From Blasia pusilla (lineage: Eukaryota > Marchantiophyta > Marchantiopsida > Blasiales): DNA of 64,000 nt. The position numbers and the translations under genes were made by a program. The notes under the pieces were generated by a model. It searched no databases, was not told the origin of the DNA, and saw only the letters and a list, made by a program, of their open reading frames with translations. The stretch covers positions 52,886,001 through 52,950,000 of the forward strand of contig CM114271.1 in NCBI GenBank assembly GCA_050084515.1. Direction: 5' to 3'. Below are positions 12,836 through 24,927 of the stretch, one piece after another. Numbering within the stretch: the stretch's first letter is position 1; every line of letters starts with the position of its first letter.

Positions 12836-13057
12836 TAAGGTGTCCGCGCAATGCATGGGAAATAAAAAAGTGTTTGAAGAGCTAGGGTATAGCTCGTGAA
12901 GGGAAGAGATTAATGATGTTGCACATAAATTCAAATTTTTTTCTTGCTGCCCTTAGTATGTGAAACCTTTTCTTGCTGCCCAATTGCCATGTGTTGCCAT
13001 ATGTGAAGCATAAAGGTGTTTGCAAATAAAGAAGGCACTCTTCCACAATAATATAGA
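12836..13057 (-). mobile_element. Helitron-like unit 2, tandem to unit 1
   Basis: About 85 percent similar by eye to unit 1 along its whole length and head-to-tail with it. It has the same TCTATATTA-type start at 13057 (minus), a shared internal segment (AAAGGTTTCACATACTA), and a CCCATGCATTGCGCGG near its 3' end. The terminal CTAG is not preserved at the junction. Either a tandem insertion or a local duplication would explain the arrangement. Confidence 0.45.
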
Positions 13058-13254
13058 TATGAATTTCTTTCAGATACACCATTTTGCACAATTGTATTTG
13101 ATGTAAACTCAATATGTATAATAATTTTGGAATTTAGCATGGAAAGAATTAGAACAAACAATAAGATTAATGGGGAAGAAAAAGTTGGAAAGAAGAGAAA
13201 TTAAAACAAAAGAAAATTACTGTTAATAAAGGGATAGCTAAAAGTATTGAAAAG

Positions 13255-13440
13255 TAGTGGGCATCCCGTACCATGCATCGGAGTGAAGGGACTAATCATG
13301 TTACACACAATTTTTTTTTCTCCTTTCCTGTAGAAGGAGAAACATTATTTCGTTACCCAATTGCCACATGTCAAGCAAATAAGTGTTTTCAAATCAAGAA
13401 GGCATTCTCCAATAATAATAAATATTACATTGAAAAAAAT
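13255..13440 (-). mobile_element. Helitron-like unit 3, diverged
   Basis: It shares with units 1 and 2 the ATGCATCGGAGTGAAGGGA region, the CCCAATTGCCACATGT block and the GGCATTCTCCAATAATAATA end, but is more diverged and lacks clear termini. Confidence 0.35.
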
Positions 13441-15562
13441 TTAAAAATACATTCGTCCGAAAAATAAACCGTGAAATATAAAAAACTCATTAAAAATAAA
13501 AAATTAATTTAACTAAAAAATATATAAAAAAGCGTCAGATAGAAATTGGAACTAAAAAATATTTGTTGGCTACATGGTTAATTAAAGCTTGCTCAATTTA
13601 GCTCGGATATGCCAATTTGGCAAACTGGTACGCCCTTTCATGTGCGAACGTGTTCGCGTGGTTGACTCGATCTTCGCAACTCCTTACAAGAACTCGCGGT
13701 GCCCGATCGGCATTTTAGCCAAAGGTGTTTTTCGTTCCTCCTTTGCACTGCTGTTCTTGTAGCAGGAAGCGCATGAGCGTATTGAAGTGGTCTGGAAGAC
13801 TTTTGACGGGAAGTATATCCCGCCGGCTTGTTCCATAGATCCCATCGTTGTTTTATTCGAATTAGGGAGAGAAACCGTACTTTTTCTCCCGGTAGTATAC
13901 TCGATATTCAAATGTCTCTCTCTTTACTTCCCAAAAGAACCACTTCGTCTTTAAAGGAAGAAAGGCTTCTCTAAGGTTCCTCCCGATTCTTTGGCGTAGG
14001 CTCATTAATAATGTAGATTGTAATAAAATGAATCCCGGTTGTAGGTTCTTGTGTCGCATTACGAGTACCTCCAGGACTTCGGAGGCGAGACAGTATTTGC
14101 TGCAGCTGCACTCCTATCCACTGACTCGTTCAATCGGATCTACTTTAGGAAAAATGTACACTTGATGCTGATAGGAAGAGTTGCTACGAGGAATAACTTT
14201 TCAGTCTCCTCGTCTGCGGAGAACTATCGAAGGATTGAGTTAGTTGAAACGCATGTAGGGTGTAAATTATTTAGTCATTCGGTCCTGAACTGGGGAGCTT
14301 GCAATATCCAGGGGATCGGGAGGTTGTGGTGTTCGTTATGGATTCAATGGATTTCTGATAAGCCCCGACTTCCTGATCTGATTGTGGATCAGGGTCTAGG
14401 GTATCCACAGATCAGCATACTGCAAACGTGCCGTGTTTCTTCAAATTTAAAGCTGCAGGTATCGAGTAAATTTTAGAAGTTTTTTCCTCATACTTAGCGT
14501 CCTTTTTTGGATTTTTGAGAGAAGAGGTTGTTTTCACTGACTCTACGCAAACTTATGGTTGAGATTTGACAAATTAGAGCCTGCTTGGAGATCGGATGGA
14601 GTTACATCTACTATTTCTTCAATTGAAATGGCTTTGGGTGACTATGTGCTAAAGTAGATGCCTCTTCAGTGATGCCACAGAGATAACTCATGGCTTTACC
14701 TCGCAGGTGCAACAAGGCTGATTTATGCTTTCCCACAATAGCTCATAGCAACGATTCTGTTTCAGATCGGTAGAGGTATGGCAGTCATACCAAGCGATCG
14801 GGTGTCGGCAAAACTTTCGTCCTTTCACGTGTTGTAGTCAGCTGATTACTTGATAATATTGGAATGATAAAATATATCTTCAATAACTATTGAAATTTTT
14901 CTGCAAACATGAGTGCTGTGGTCAGGAAATAAGGAATAACACATTCATTGAATCCTTCCATTTTGAAATTATTCCGGATTCCCCAATGAGCATTGTTAGA
15001 TCATCGTTTTGGTCGGCTGGATTATCCTCTTTAGCTCATTTGTTCGTGGTGTTTTTTGGCAATGTATCGTCAAGAGACTTTTGGCCGTGTCGCATGATTG
15101 CACCACAACTGTGTTTGCACCAGTTTGTTTAATTTTGGCAGGAGCAGTCGTAAGACTTCATGATTGGACATTTTAATGGCATCTGGTCATAGGCCTTGTG
15201 TATTTGTCCATCTCACTTACATCAAAATTTTTTTTTTGGTGATTAGTAATCGGTCAAGATTCTTCAATTCATATCTGTAGCTTTTACCAGCTAGAAAACT
15301 CACTGGGCATCTCACCCGAAAACTGATTTCAAGCTTTTCGCACCGTCTAATGTAAACGAGGCTTTTCCTGCCTAGAGAAATTTGAAATAGAAACTCAGCA
15401 CAAATGAAAGTAATGATTTCCTAGTATGCTCGTTGTTTAAGAGTTTTCTCAACAATGTTTCAATGTCCTCATTTCAAAGTTTTTCTACACACTTTTTTTT
15501 TTTTTTGGTCGATAACAGATAGTGATCAAGTTGCAGTGACTAGCAAAAGACCGTGAGCTCCA
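13441..15562. other. Upstream region of the PARP gene, no gene recognised
   Basis: AT-rich to about 13560, then more balanced composition. A 141-aa plus-strand frame at 14051-14476 has no motif I recognise and no matching frame nearby. The segment probably holds the promoter and 5' untranslated exon(s) of the gene at 15563, but I cannot place them. Confidence 0.4.
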
Positions 15563-18500
15563 ATGTCCAACAAGTTGAGAGTCCAAGAGCTTCGAGACGA
15601 GCTTGCCAAGCGTGGGCTTGATACAACTGGGCTGAAGCCTGCTCTGGTGAAATTATGACTTTCACAGCAGGCTAGCACAAACTATTGTTTAGATTACCTT
15701 TTTGTAACAAATGCTATTCAGTGATATCGTTTATTCTTCTTGTGAAAGACAGTAAGATATGTAGATTCCACTGTTGCCTCCCACAGTGGAATCCTCCTGG
15801 AGGCAGATATGTAGATTCCACTGTGGAGTAGGATATGTAGATTCCACCAGGATTCCAGTAACTTCTGACCCATGAGTCTTCATTTACCCTGAGGAGTGCT
15901 CTAGTAAAGCGTGGATCCATCTATGTCTCTTGAAGTAAAATGTCTATTCGTGTTCCTGACATTGCAGGTAGCACGGCTTGATGAAGCAATTGAATCTGAT
16001 GACAAAGCATCCGATAATGGCACAACCAAAGATGAGGAAGAAGCAGCAGGGGTGGATAAGGTAACAGTGCAAATCTGATCAAGATCAGTACATGTTATTT
16101 GAGTCTATTCAAACCTTTCCTTGAAGCACCAATCTAACTTTAAATTTGTTCAGGTTACTTTTCTTCAGGAGGATGCCAAACCAAATGGTAAGAAAACACA
16201 CACAAGAGATGACAGCGATGATCAAACCGCATCAAAACGTGTTAAGATTGAGGATGTTGAAGCCATGGTGGTGACTGAACTCAAGGACACCCTAGCTGAG
16301 CTGGGCTGCTCTACAGCTGGAGTGAAGGCTGTTTTAAAAAAGAGATTGATAGCTGCAATAAAGGGACAAGATCTTGCCACTGGCTCTGCAGGTAAAGCAG
16401 TGAACGTGTGATCTTATTCAAGTGAGGATCACTTTCCATGTTGGTGGGCTAGAGTTGACTTGTGAAAAGTCTAATATGAACAAAATCATAAAGTGGAAGC
16501 TAAACGCATTACATTTTCTCGTCTGAGATATTTGGTCGCTACTACTTGTGCAAAATCTGTTCTTCCAGGTGGAGATGATGCTGTGGACACTGATAAGAAG
16601 ATTGTCACAGCAACTAAGAAGGGCCGTGCTGTTCTAGATCAACATCTGCCTGATCACATTAAGACAAGCTGCCATGTCCTGGAGTGTGTAAGCTTTGATG
16701 CCTTCCTCTTTCTGACCTCTTGCGCAAAAAAATTGAAAGTAGATCTTGGAAGTAGGAGAGGAATAGTGAATTTCTTTCTCTCAACTTCTTTATTCACCAT
16801 AGTCCCTGTCTAGCCCTTGTTTTAAACCTGTTTCGTGTATATGGAGACTATCTAAGCACCAGCACTTTGTGGCCTCCTATCAATTAGAGAAATGCAAATA
16901 GGGAGCCTCCCTTAATATTTCTAAGAGGTATCCAGGAGAGGTTTGTCTTGCTGGAGCATTCAAGGATGGTCTCCTTCAGAAGCTTAATGCTTTACTCACA
17001 ACTTGTACATGACCTGTGACCAGGGGGACGAAATTTATGATGCAATGCTTAACCAGACCAATCTTGGTGGGAATAACAACAAGTATTATGTCATTCAAGC
17101 TCTTGGTATACAATGAATTTTTGAGTGAATTCTTATCTATTGCTTTTGGCGTTAGCTTTGTGTGAGTTGGCCACTTGATCTGCTCATGCAGGTGCCTTTG
17201 CATTCAATTCAAAATTGTGTGACCAATCTGTTTACAAAAGAGATTGTAAATTTGTTCTCTGATTTGCGCTGGCCTCTGGATTAACCTGTTCTTGCATCAA
17301 ATCCTCTCTGAATCTGTAGCTTATGACAGCTTTCTCATGTTGAGAATAATCAGAATGCAGAAGAAATCGAGAGAAAGTCACAAGGTTGGACAGACTTGTT
17401 ATCATGTGCAATATGAACGAAAAGAATATAAATAATTTTGGTGATCAAAGAACTGGGAGAATTGCTATTCAAACTTTGACGAGTTATAGTCTGAGCCTTT
17501 TTGCTACTTTTATTTTTATTACATTTACAGGTCCCTAATCTTATGTGACATGGATGTGCTTGCAGAGTCAGAAGAAAGCGTTCGATGTCATGTATTTACT
17601 CGATGGGGTCGAGTAGGTGCAAAGGGCCAATCAAAGCTTCTGTCTTTTAACTCTAAACATGATGCTATCAGTCAATTCATGACATTGTTTTATGAAAAAA
17701 CGAGGAATGCTTGGAGTGATCGTCATGATTTCACTGTTTATCCGGGCAAGTATACATGGCTGGAGATGGATTATGAAGAAGAGGCTAAGGTGAGTGTTTG
17801 ATTTGAGTTGACGGCCAGTGAATCTTTTTGTGGTGCTTCACTATGAAAGCTTCTATCTCTAGCATAGTGTGGAAGCTGTTCAATATAGAGGTTGCTGTGT
17901 TTATATTTAAAGGATGTCTTGGCAGGAAGTTGATGAGAATGCCAAAGCCAAGGGACCACCAAAGTCTCCCAAACCCAGCAAACTAAAGCCTGAAGTGGAG
18001 AAGCTGGTGTCACTTATTTGCAATATGAACATGATGAAGCAGCAGATGATAGAAATAGGTAATTAGTTTTTGTGCTGGATAACTCTCTCCGGATTTGGCA
18101 TTGAAAAAGAATGAAGCTGGGAGATCCAAGGTTTGAGAGTGCCAAGTTTGGATGCAGTCACTGAAGTTCTCAGTTAGGTTAAAAAGAGTGAATGAGCTTT
18201 TCTACTTTTGTAACAATTTAAATGTGAGCTGCCATAGGTGAAGTACTTTGGTTGATGCTGTATGTAAGGCGGAGTATTAAAAAATATTTTGATGTCTCAT
18301 GCATCTTTTTCTGCAGAGCATGATTTAGCGCCATTTGATTGTATGAATTGTCACAGTTACTGGCACACTAAACCTCTATTATTTCTTCATCAGGTTATGA
18401 TGCAAGGAAGATGCCCCTTGGAAAACTGAGCAAGTCCACAATTTCTAAAGTAAAAGTCTGGCCATGTCCCATTGTTGTTCTCTCAGTAACTGTTCCTGTG

Positions 18501-21500
18501 TGAATTGCATTGTATATATCTAATGCTCTCTGGTAGTTGTAGGTTAATTACAGTCTTAGAGTGTAGAAAGGAGTGCTACACAGTCATTGCTCTATGTGAG
18601 TGGTAATGGTTTCCATTGATCCTTTTGTAGGGCTATGATGTTCTGAAAAGGATTGCAGCGTCCTTGGACCAGAAGGCTAGTCAGAGTGTTCTTGCAGACC
18701 TGACCAGGTTACTACAAGAGTGCTTGAAGGATGTCTGCAAATTCAGCATGTTGAGGATCCTTTGTTCTTTGAATCATATGAGATGCAACCATCCACACAC
18801 CTGAGTCAAAGCACAAAGCGTGGATTCTGCCTACTCCTTTTTGATCTATTTGCCTAGTTACAACATGTGGTTTACTGTTCTGGGATAGCACTGAATGTAG
18901 TTTCAGGGATCATTCTGAGGTGTTCCCTCCTGATTACATGTGTTGACACATATGCAGTCCTTATGATTATAGAGTTTGATACTTGAATACTAAGTTTGTC
19001 TTGAATTTATTCACTACATAATCATTTCACAAAACAAGGGTCTGAACTAACAATTTATCTTGTCCTCTGAAAACGCCTGTGAAGCTGAAGTGTGCGTGAC
19101 AGTTGGATACTGCTTGTTGCTGAAAGCGTTGCGGAACATACTTTAATCCTTCGAACAAAGGTCAAGTCCTACTTTAATGGTTTTTCAGATGGTAGAGCAA
19201 CAAAAGATACTTATGGTCTGTACTTTACTCTGTGCAGTGAATTCTACACTGTCATACCACATGACTTTGGCTTCCGTAATATGAGTAAGGGTTCCGAACT
19301 TCCACTGCTCCTTTTTTTTGTGTGCTGAATCCTTTGATAATACTTTCCTGTCTGGATGTTTAAAGTCTGTTGCTAGGTATCATGTTTGATCGGTTTTCTA
19401 ACTGCTGAGACAAATACAGGTCAGTTTATCATCAATACACCGCAATTGCTGAAGAAGAAGTTGGAAATGGTATATTTTCTTTTTCATTCACACGTGCTTG
19501 TTTTTTCAACTCCTGTGTATCAAAATCACTTTCTTGTTCTGAAGCCCTTCTCCATTCAGTATCTGTCAGTTTCCGAGGTTGATTGCATAAAGTAGCGGAG
19601 TTGCAAGCTACTTCACCCATTCCTTATAAGTCTGACGCAGTTATAATCAAGATTTTCTGCAAGTTTACCTTAGGACTCGAGAAGACAAAAGGTCAAAGCA
19701 GAGATTTTCTATTTTTTTAGACCAGTTGTGTGAGTGTAGGTCCACTGCAAATCGCACAAGAATTTTTATTGCAGGTAGTAGCTCACCACTCAACCTGAAA
19801 AAGCCGTGGAGGCCCTTCGTTAACAGTATGGGAGACTATGTTCACTTGTGGGAAAGTAGTAGTGTGTAGCTATCAGGTTGCACATTCATTTTTTTTCTCT
19901 CTCTGATTATAATAGAACTGAGTTCCTGCCCCATCCAGTTGTCCATTCCTGAACTCCTGCGCCGAATTTGAACAAGATGATGATGCAATTAGGATGCACA
20001 TCGGTGGGAGTAAGGGCTCTTTTCCATCAATCGAGATAGCCCCCTCTACTCAAAAGGAACTTCGTATTCAACGAAGTGGAGTGGATCAGTACAGTAAGAA
20101 GAAGATATATTCCTGAGGAAGTGTCATTGACTGTATGAGAATTATTTCACACCCTTCAGATGTTCTGCAACGAAGGAGATGGTATAGTTGACGTCAATTT
20201 ATGAATTCAAGCAACGGGGCCAAAGTTCAAGCAGGTTTATCCATCTCTCAGGATTTGCCTAAAACGAGGAAAAAGGATTAATAAATGTGCAATGTCCCGA
20301 GCAAGAAATCCCTGAAGTGCAAATACTGATGATCATCTTTTCTAGGGTCAACACGTCTCTGTCCAATCGTACTGCCAGTCCACTACAATGGCTGATCATA
20401 GAACAATAAGAACTGATCGCAGATGTGAGAAAACTACGTCGCAAAATGCCTTTTAGTGAGGTTTGTTTTATAGTTGATATCCAGCTAGTCTGGGAACGGG
20501 TCCCACGTTCCGGGTCCCATTTGACCACTGGTTACAGGAAAGTTGAAGGATTAATGGATTCGGAATTAATTTCCAGGATTTGAATGTTACATTTATTCTG
20601 GGTACTTGACAGATTTCCGAAGTCTGGAAGGGCTGGGAAAAGAGAAAGAGAAAAGAACAGGAGTTGGGCATGTCTTGATACTGTATTTTCTTTCTCTTTC
20701 TTCAAGTACTTCTGCAGTTTTTAAGCTCAAGTCCAGTTGCCCTCTTGGGTCTCTGGACAGAAAAATTGATTCTTTCTATTCCCGATTGCGAATCAGAAGG
20801 CTCTAAACATCGCCACCCTGCGCTCACATTCTTTCCATATTTTCATATCTTCTACAGCTGCAAGTGAGGAACCTAGAAGAAAACATATATTCAGTCAACA
20901 GTTCTTTCTTAAGTGCTCATGACTGCATGCTTAGGATGTCAGTCCTATTTTTTTTGTCTGTAAGAAAAAGTGTGTTGTTAACACCTATCTAATCATGTTT
21001 CTAATATGGCAGGTTGAAGCACTAGGAGAAATTGAGCTCGCTTCTAAAATTCTAGACGCTGTTGAAGATGAGGTGAAATTTTGTATCCCCAACTTTATTT
21101 TGATTGGGCATGTTGGCCAACTATCAAACTCTGAAGATCTCACACAACTGGTCTCTATGGGCAGCAGATCACATTGTATAGTTTAGGATGATTGTTGCCA
21201 AGGGGAAAATACTTCATATTCCTTGTGTGAGATAATGCTGGATCTGTTATTGGCATTGGATGAACTGATTTTGTGTACGATGTATACTTGTACAGGATGA
21301 TGTTGCGTTCTCACACTATGAAAAGTTGAAATGTGGGATTCAATCTGTGCCGATGGACAGTGAAACAGCTGACTGGGTAGGTGCTAATGTTAAGTCGTTT
21401 TAATTGAGTTCATGATGTGGTTCCATTGGATTAGGGTACTGTGACTGTAACATGTCCCTGGTACACAGGCTCCATAGATGCAAACCTTACTTGACGTTTG

Positions 21501-23029
21501 GCTTTCAGATCAAAGCTTATGTGGGAAATACACATGCGTCAACACACAGCAACTATTCTCTAGAGGTGCTGCACATTTACAATGTCACAAGAGAAAATGA
21601 AGACAACCGCTTCCAGCCGGTAATCTCCAACCTATGCTAATCAGTGGGCTAGCCCATACCAGAAGCTTTGTTATTCATGTGAATTCCACGAAGTTCAAGT
21701 CACACAGTGAAGTTCTCAGAAAAATGAAGGATTTGGATAGGAGAGAACATGAAACAAAGATGAGTATGAAAAATGAGCAACTAAAGAACCCAAGTCTTTT
21801 ACTTCTTTCAAACTAGCACACGTTGGATTGATGAAACATGTATGTATTCCAGTTTGCAGGTGCCAAGAACCGGATGCTCCTTTGGCATGGATCAAGGCTG
21901 TGCAACTGGACTGGTATTCTTTCTCAAGGTGAGTCACATCTGCAATTGTGAGAACAAATTCTTTTTGATGAATATATTTGAGTGAAATTTCTGCAACCGA
22001 TTGCTTCCGATGGTCTTAACACTCAATTACTCATTGACCAGGGTTGAGAATTGCACCTCCAGAGGCTCCGGTCACCGGATACATGTTCGGGAAAGGTGTC
22101 TATTTTGCAGACATGGTTTCCAAAAGCGCAAATTATTGTTACCCATCCATTGGAGATAATGTTGGACTTCTCCTCTTATGTGAGGTGAGGCAAACCTTTT
22201 TAATACTTCCGCTTGTGACCTTACCTTTGGACTTCATTTGTTGGTTGTGCTCCCCACTAGTTGTAACGTCTTGCATGGATGCGTTTCCAAAGGTTGCACT
22301 AGGAGACATGCGGGAGCTCTTGCAGAGTGACTACAATGCCGACAAGCTACCATCGGGAAAGCTTAGGTGTGTAAACGATCTTATTACGCATAAAGCTTCA
22401 CAACCGAAAACTCTTGTCCATACCAGAAGGCTTTATTCAACATTTATCAGATTCTGTGGCCACAGTTTTTTAGGGCACAGCTTTTTTTTTTTTTTTGATT
22501 TCATCAATTCACTCCTTCGAACGCATTCAGAACTGAAAAGAAACGATATGCATGGATGCTTAAGAATGTCGCTGACTCGTAATGGATCTGCAGCACGAAA
22601 GGTTGTGGATGTACTGCCCCTGACCCAAAAGGATTCAAGGTTCTCTCTGATGGCGTTATTGTGCCCATGGGTCAGGCACGCAAGACGAAACTTTCAGGAG
22701 TGCGTTCTTGCATCTCAACTCAGCCTGCTCAAAGTTACACCTTGCAACTTCTGTGGTTCCGTCTACTATGTGTCTTGAAAGCTCTTCCTACTGCAACTTC
22801 TTTACTAAATTCAAACTTTGTCCTGAGTTGGAAACCTGTGTTACTCAGGGCGTTTGGTTAATCGCGAGTCCAATTTAACTACACCGATTGCAACCCTAAA
22901 AGATCAAATTCTGAGTTTCTTGGGGTTGGTTGGTTTCAGGCATCTCTTCTCTACAACGAATTTATTGTGTACGACACAGCTCAAATTCGGATGAAGTATC
23001 TTTTGATGGTCAAGTTCAAGTACGGCTAG
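15563..23029 (+). CDS. PARP2: Poly(ADP-ribose) polymerase, plant PARP2 type (two SAP domains)
   Basis: Nuclear enzyme that binds DNA breaks and transfers ADP-ribose from NAD+ to proteins. Nineteen exons join in frame to 642 aa: 15563-15646, 15968-16060, 16169-16391, 16569-16687, 17024-17105, 17566-17789, 17926-18058, 18394-18449, 18631-18707, 19238-19284, 19420-19469, 21013-21072, 21296-21376, 21509-21619, 21853-21928, 22042-22184, 22293-22366, 22594-22699, 22940-23029. Introns are GT-AG. Domains: SAP 1 (aa 2-35), acidic linker, SAP 2 (about 88-124), WGR (about 143-275, [13 protein letters not shown]), helical regulatory domain (about 294-415), catalytic ART domain (about 420-642). The H-Y-E triad is intact: His492 in LLWHGSR, Tyr526 in GKGVYFADM, Glu620 in YNEFIVYD. 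The length equals that of angiosperm PARP2. An ATG starts the SAP domain directly, as in the family. No sign of decay. Internal exon edges could be off by a few bases where alternative GT/AG exist. Confidence 0.93.
15755..15850. repeat. Short repeat cluster in PARP intron 1
   Basis: GATATGTAGATTCCAC occurs three times (starting near 15756, 15806 and 15832), interleaved with the inverse segment GTGGAATC and its partner CCAGGATTCC. Direct and inverted copies together could form hairpins in the pre-mRNA. The origin is probably a small slippage-prone or transposon-derived sequence. Confidence 0.6.
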
Positions 23030-24927
23030 TAAATGGTATGTGGGAAACCTCAATAGTGAGCTTCCACGGGCAGTCTATGCGTTCGACTGTCAGTAGAATG
23101 CCGGCGTTTGACCTCTGAGGCACTTCACCTGGCCATTGTTGGGATTCGAAGATGAGTTTTCAAGATCATCAGTTCCTTACAAGCGAGGTAGAGGCTTCGG
23201 GCCGACCAGAGACGGAATGAACCTGCTGATCTCTATGTTTGTAAATCTCAGACCTAGCAGGCGGAAAGACCCCAATTGGCCGATTGCCTCAGTTTCTAGA
23301 GGCGATACGTGGTGCACAAGGTGGTCTTGTCAGCATTGAAGTTTCAGTTCTTAACGTATTTGCGTTGACGAGATACTGCCAGATCAGTGCTATTCCATTT
23401 CACTTGCTCAAGTAAGCAGTTTGCTGAGAAATGGAACTGCCGAACGAAGTTGGGCAGCCACCCAAAGTCAGATCCGTTAACGCCCTCTTGAAGGACTCCT
23501 CAACCCTAACAGCGGATTGGTAGATACCCGCCGAAAGAACTTCGGGCTCCCAACTAGAATGCAAGTTTTATCAAGAACTTAGATGAACTTCATGATCACG
23601 GCGCCGATCAAAACATTACCTCTCATCATTCATTCTCTTAAGAGAAAATCACTACATGCCACAAGTGCGAAAAGGTTCAGAAGTCTGCAAAGGTTTCAGT
23701 CCTAAGAAATCCGATTTGAGGGGACTGTTTGTGAGAAACTTATGATGTCCACTTCTAAACTTTGACGTACAGGATGCAATCGCACTCTTTTGGGTGAGTT
23801 TACAGTTTACAAAAAGTGTTTGGCTGGAATTTCCGTTTTGTTTCAGAGTAAAATTCAGAAACTTATTTTGACGCATGATTATGACATTGCTAGATCTAGT
23901 ACAGAAATTAAAATTTCAAGTGATTTTCAGTTGAATCTCAAGATTAAATGGACATCAGAAATCGCATTCAGCTTTTATCTTTGACCCGTGTCAGCCTCAG
24001 TGTAGTTCAATCGCACTATGGGCTTCCCACGAAATCTTTCCTCGGAACCGCAAGTGTAAATCTCGTTTTACAGAGTGGCGTGTGAGCTTAAAGGTACCGA
24101 GGCGGGCAATTGGTCCATGGATGCTTGAATTCGCTGGCTGCGAGGTAGGATGCCGAAAAAGGGCTTAGTCCGCACAAAACAAACGAAAAACTAGCACGGC
24201 GGGTGCATGGGTGTGCCTCCGGCGATCCTATGTCAGAAACTTCTTGAAGGCTTCACTGAAGAGAACCGAAAATTTGGTGACGGCCCCAGCTTCTTACATA
24301 CAGTAATTCTGTAACTTGAAGCGTGACTTTGTACCCATAAATGATCCATGACCGTGTGTCTCGTCTCCTTAAACTTGGATCCGTGTGCTGCTTTCCATCA
24401 GACAATAGGCTTCGCCTGGATATGAGATCCATTCCTCGATGTCTTGTGCATGGGGCTTGACATTGTCGATCTTTCAAGGAGGACGTGAGCCGCTTCTGGT
24501 CCACGTTCAACTGAACAAGATTAGTCTCTCGCGTGGTCTAGTTGTATGCAATGGCTGCTGAAAAGGATATTTTGAGCCCTGGCATGATTTTCTCGCAACT
24601 CTTGCAGTTCATTGAAGATAAGATTTACAGCAAGACATGTGACTCACCTAACTACAGTGCAGTAATTTAGCTTTGAGATTGTGATTGGCATGTCTTTCAG
24701 GGAGAATTTCGCCTGCAAATCTTCTCTGTTGAGAGATTCATTACACATGGGAGTGTGTTACTGCGCGGGCCATCTCCAATCATACACTGCAATTGTACAC
24801 AAGTATGGCGCTCATCTGGACCCGCCTTCGACCATCGGGCCTCCCAAAACCTCAAACTTTGCGAAACCTTACAGACAGGCCTTTCTACGGTAGGGATGAC
24901 TACACCGTCACTTCTGTCACAGAAACG
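23030..24927. other. Intergenic region between convergent PARP and GTPase genes
   Basis: The two genes point toward each other, so this 1.9 kb should hold both 3' untranslated regions. No conserved coding motif or repeat was recognised. Confidence 0.45.

Noticed and set aside
14051-14476. 141-aa plus-strand frame upstream of the PARP gene
   Set aside because: No recognisable motif, no splice continuity with PARP exon 1. The PARP family begins at the SAP domain encoded from 15563.
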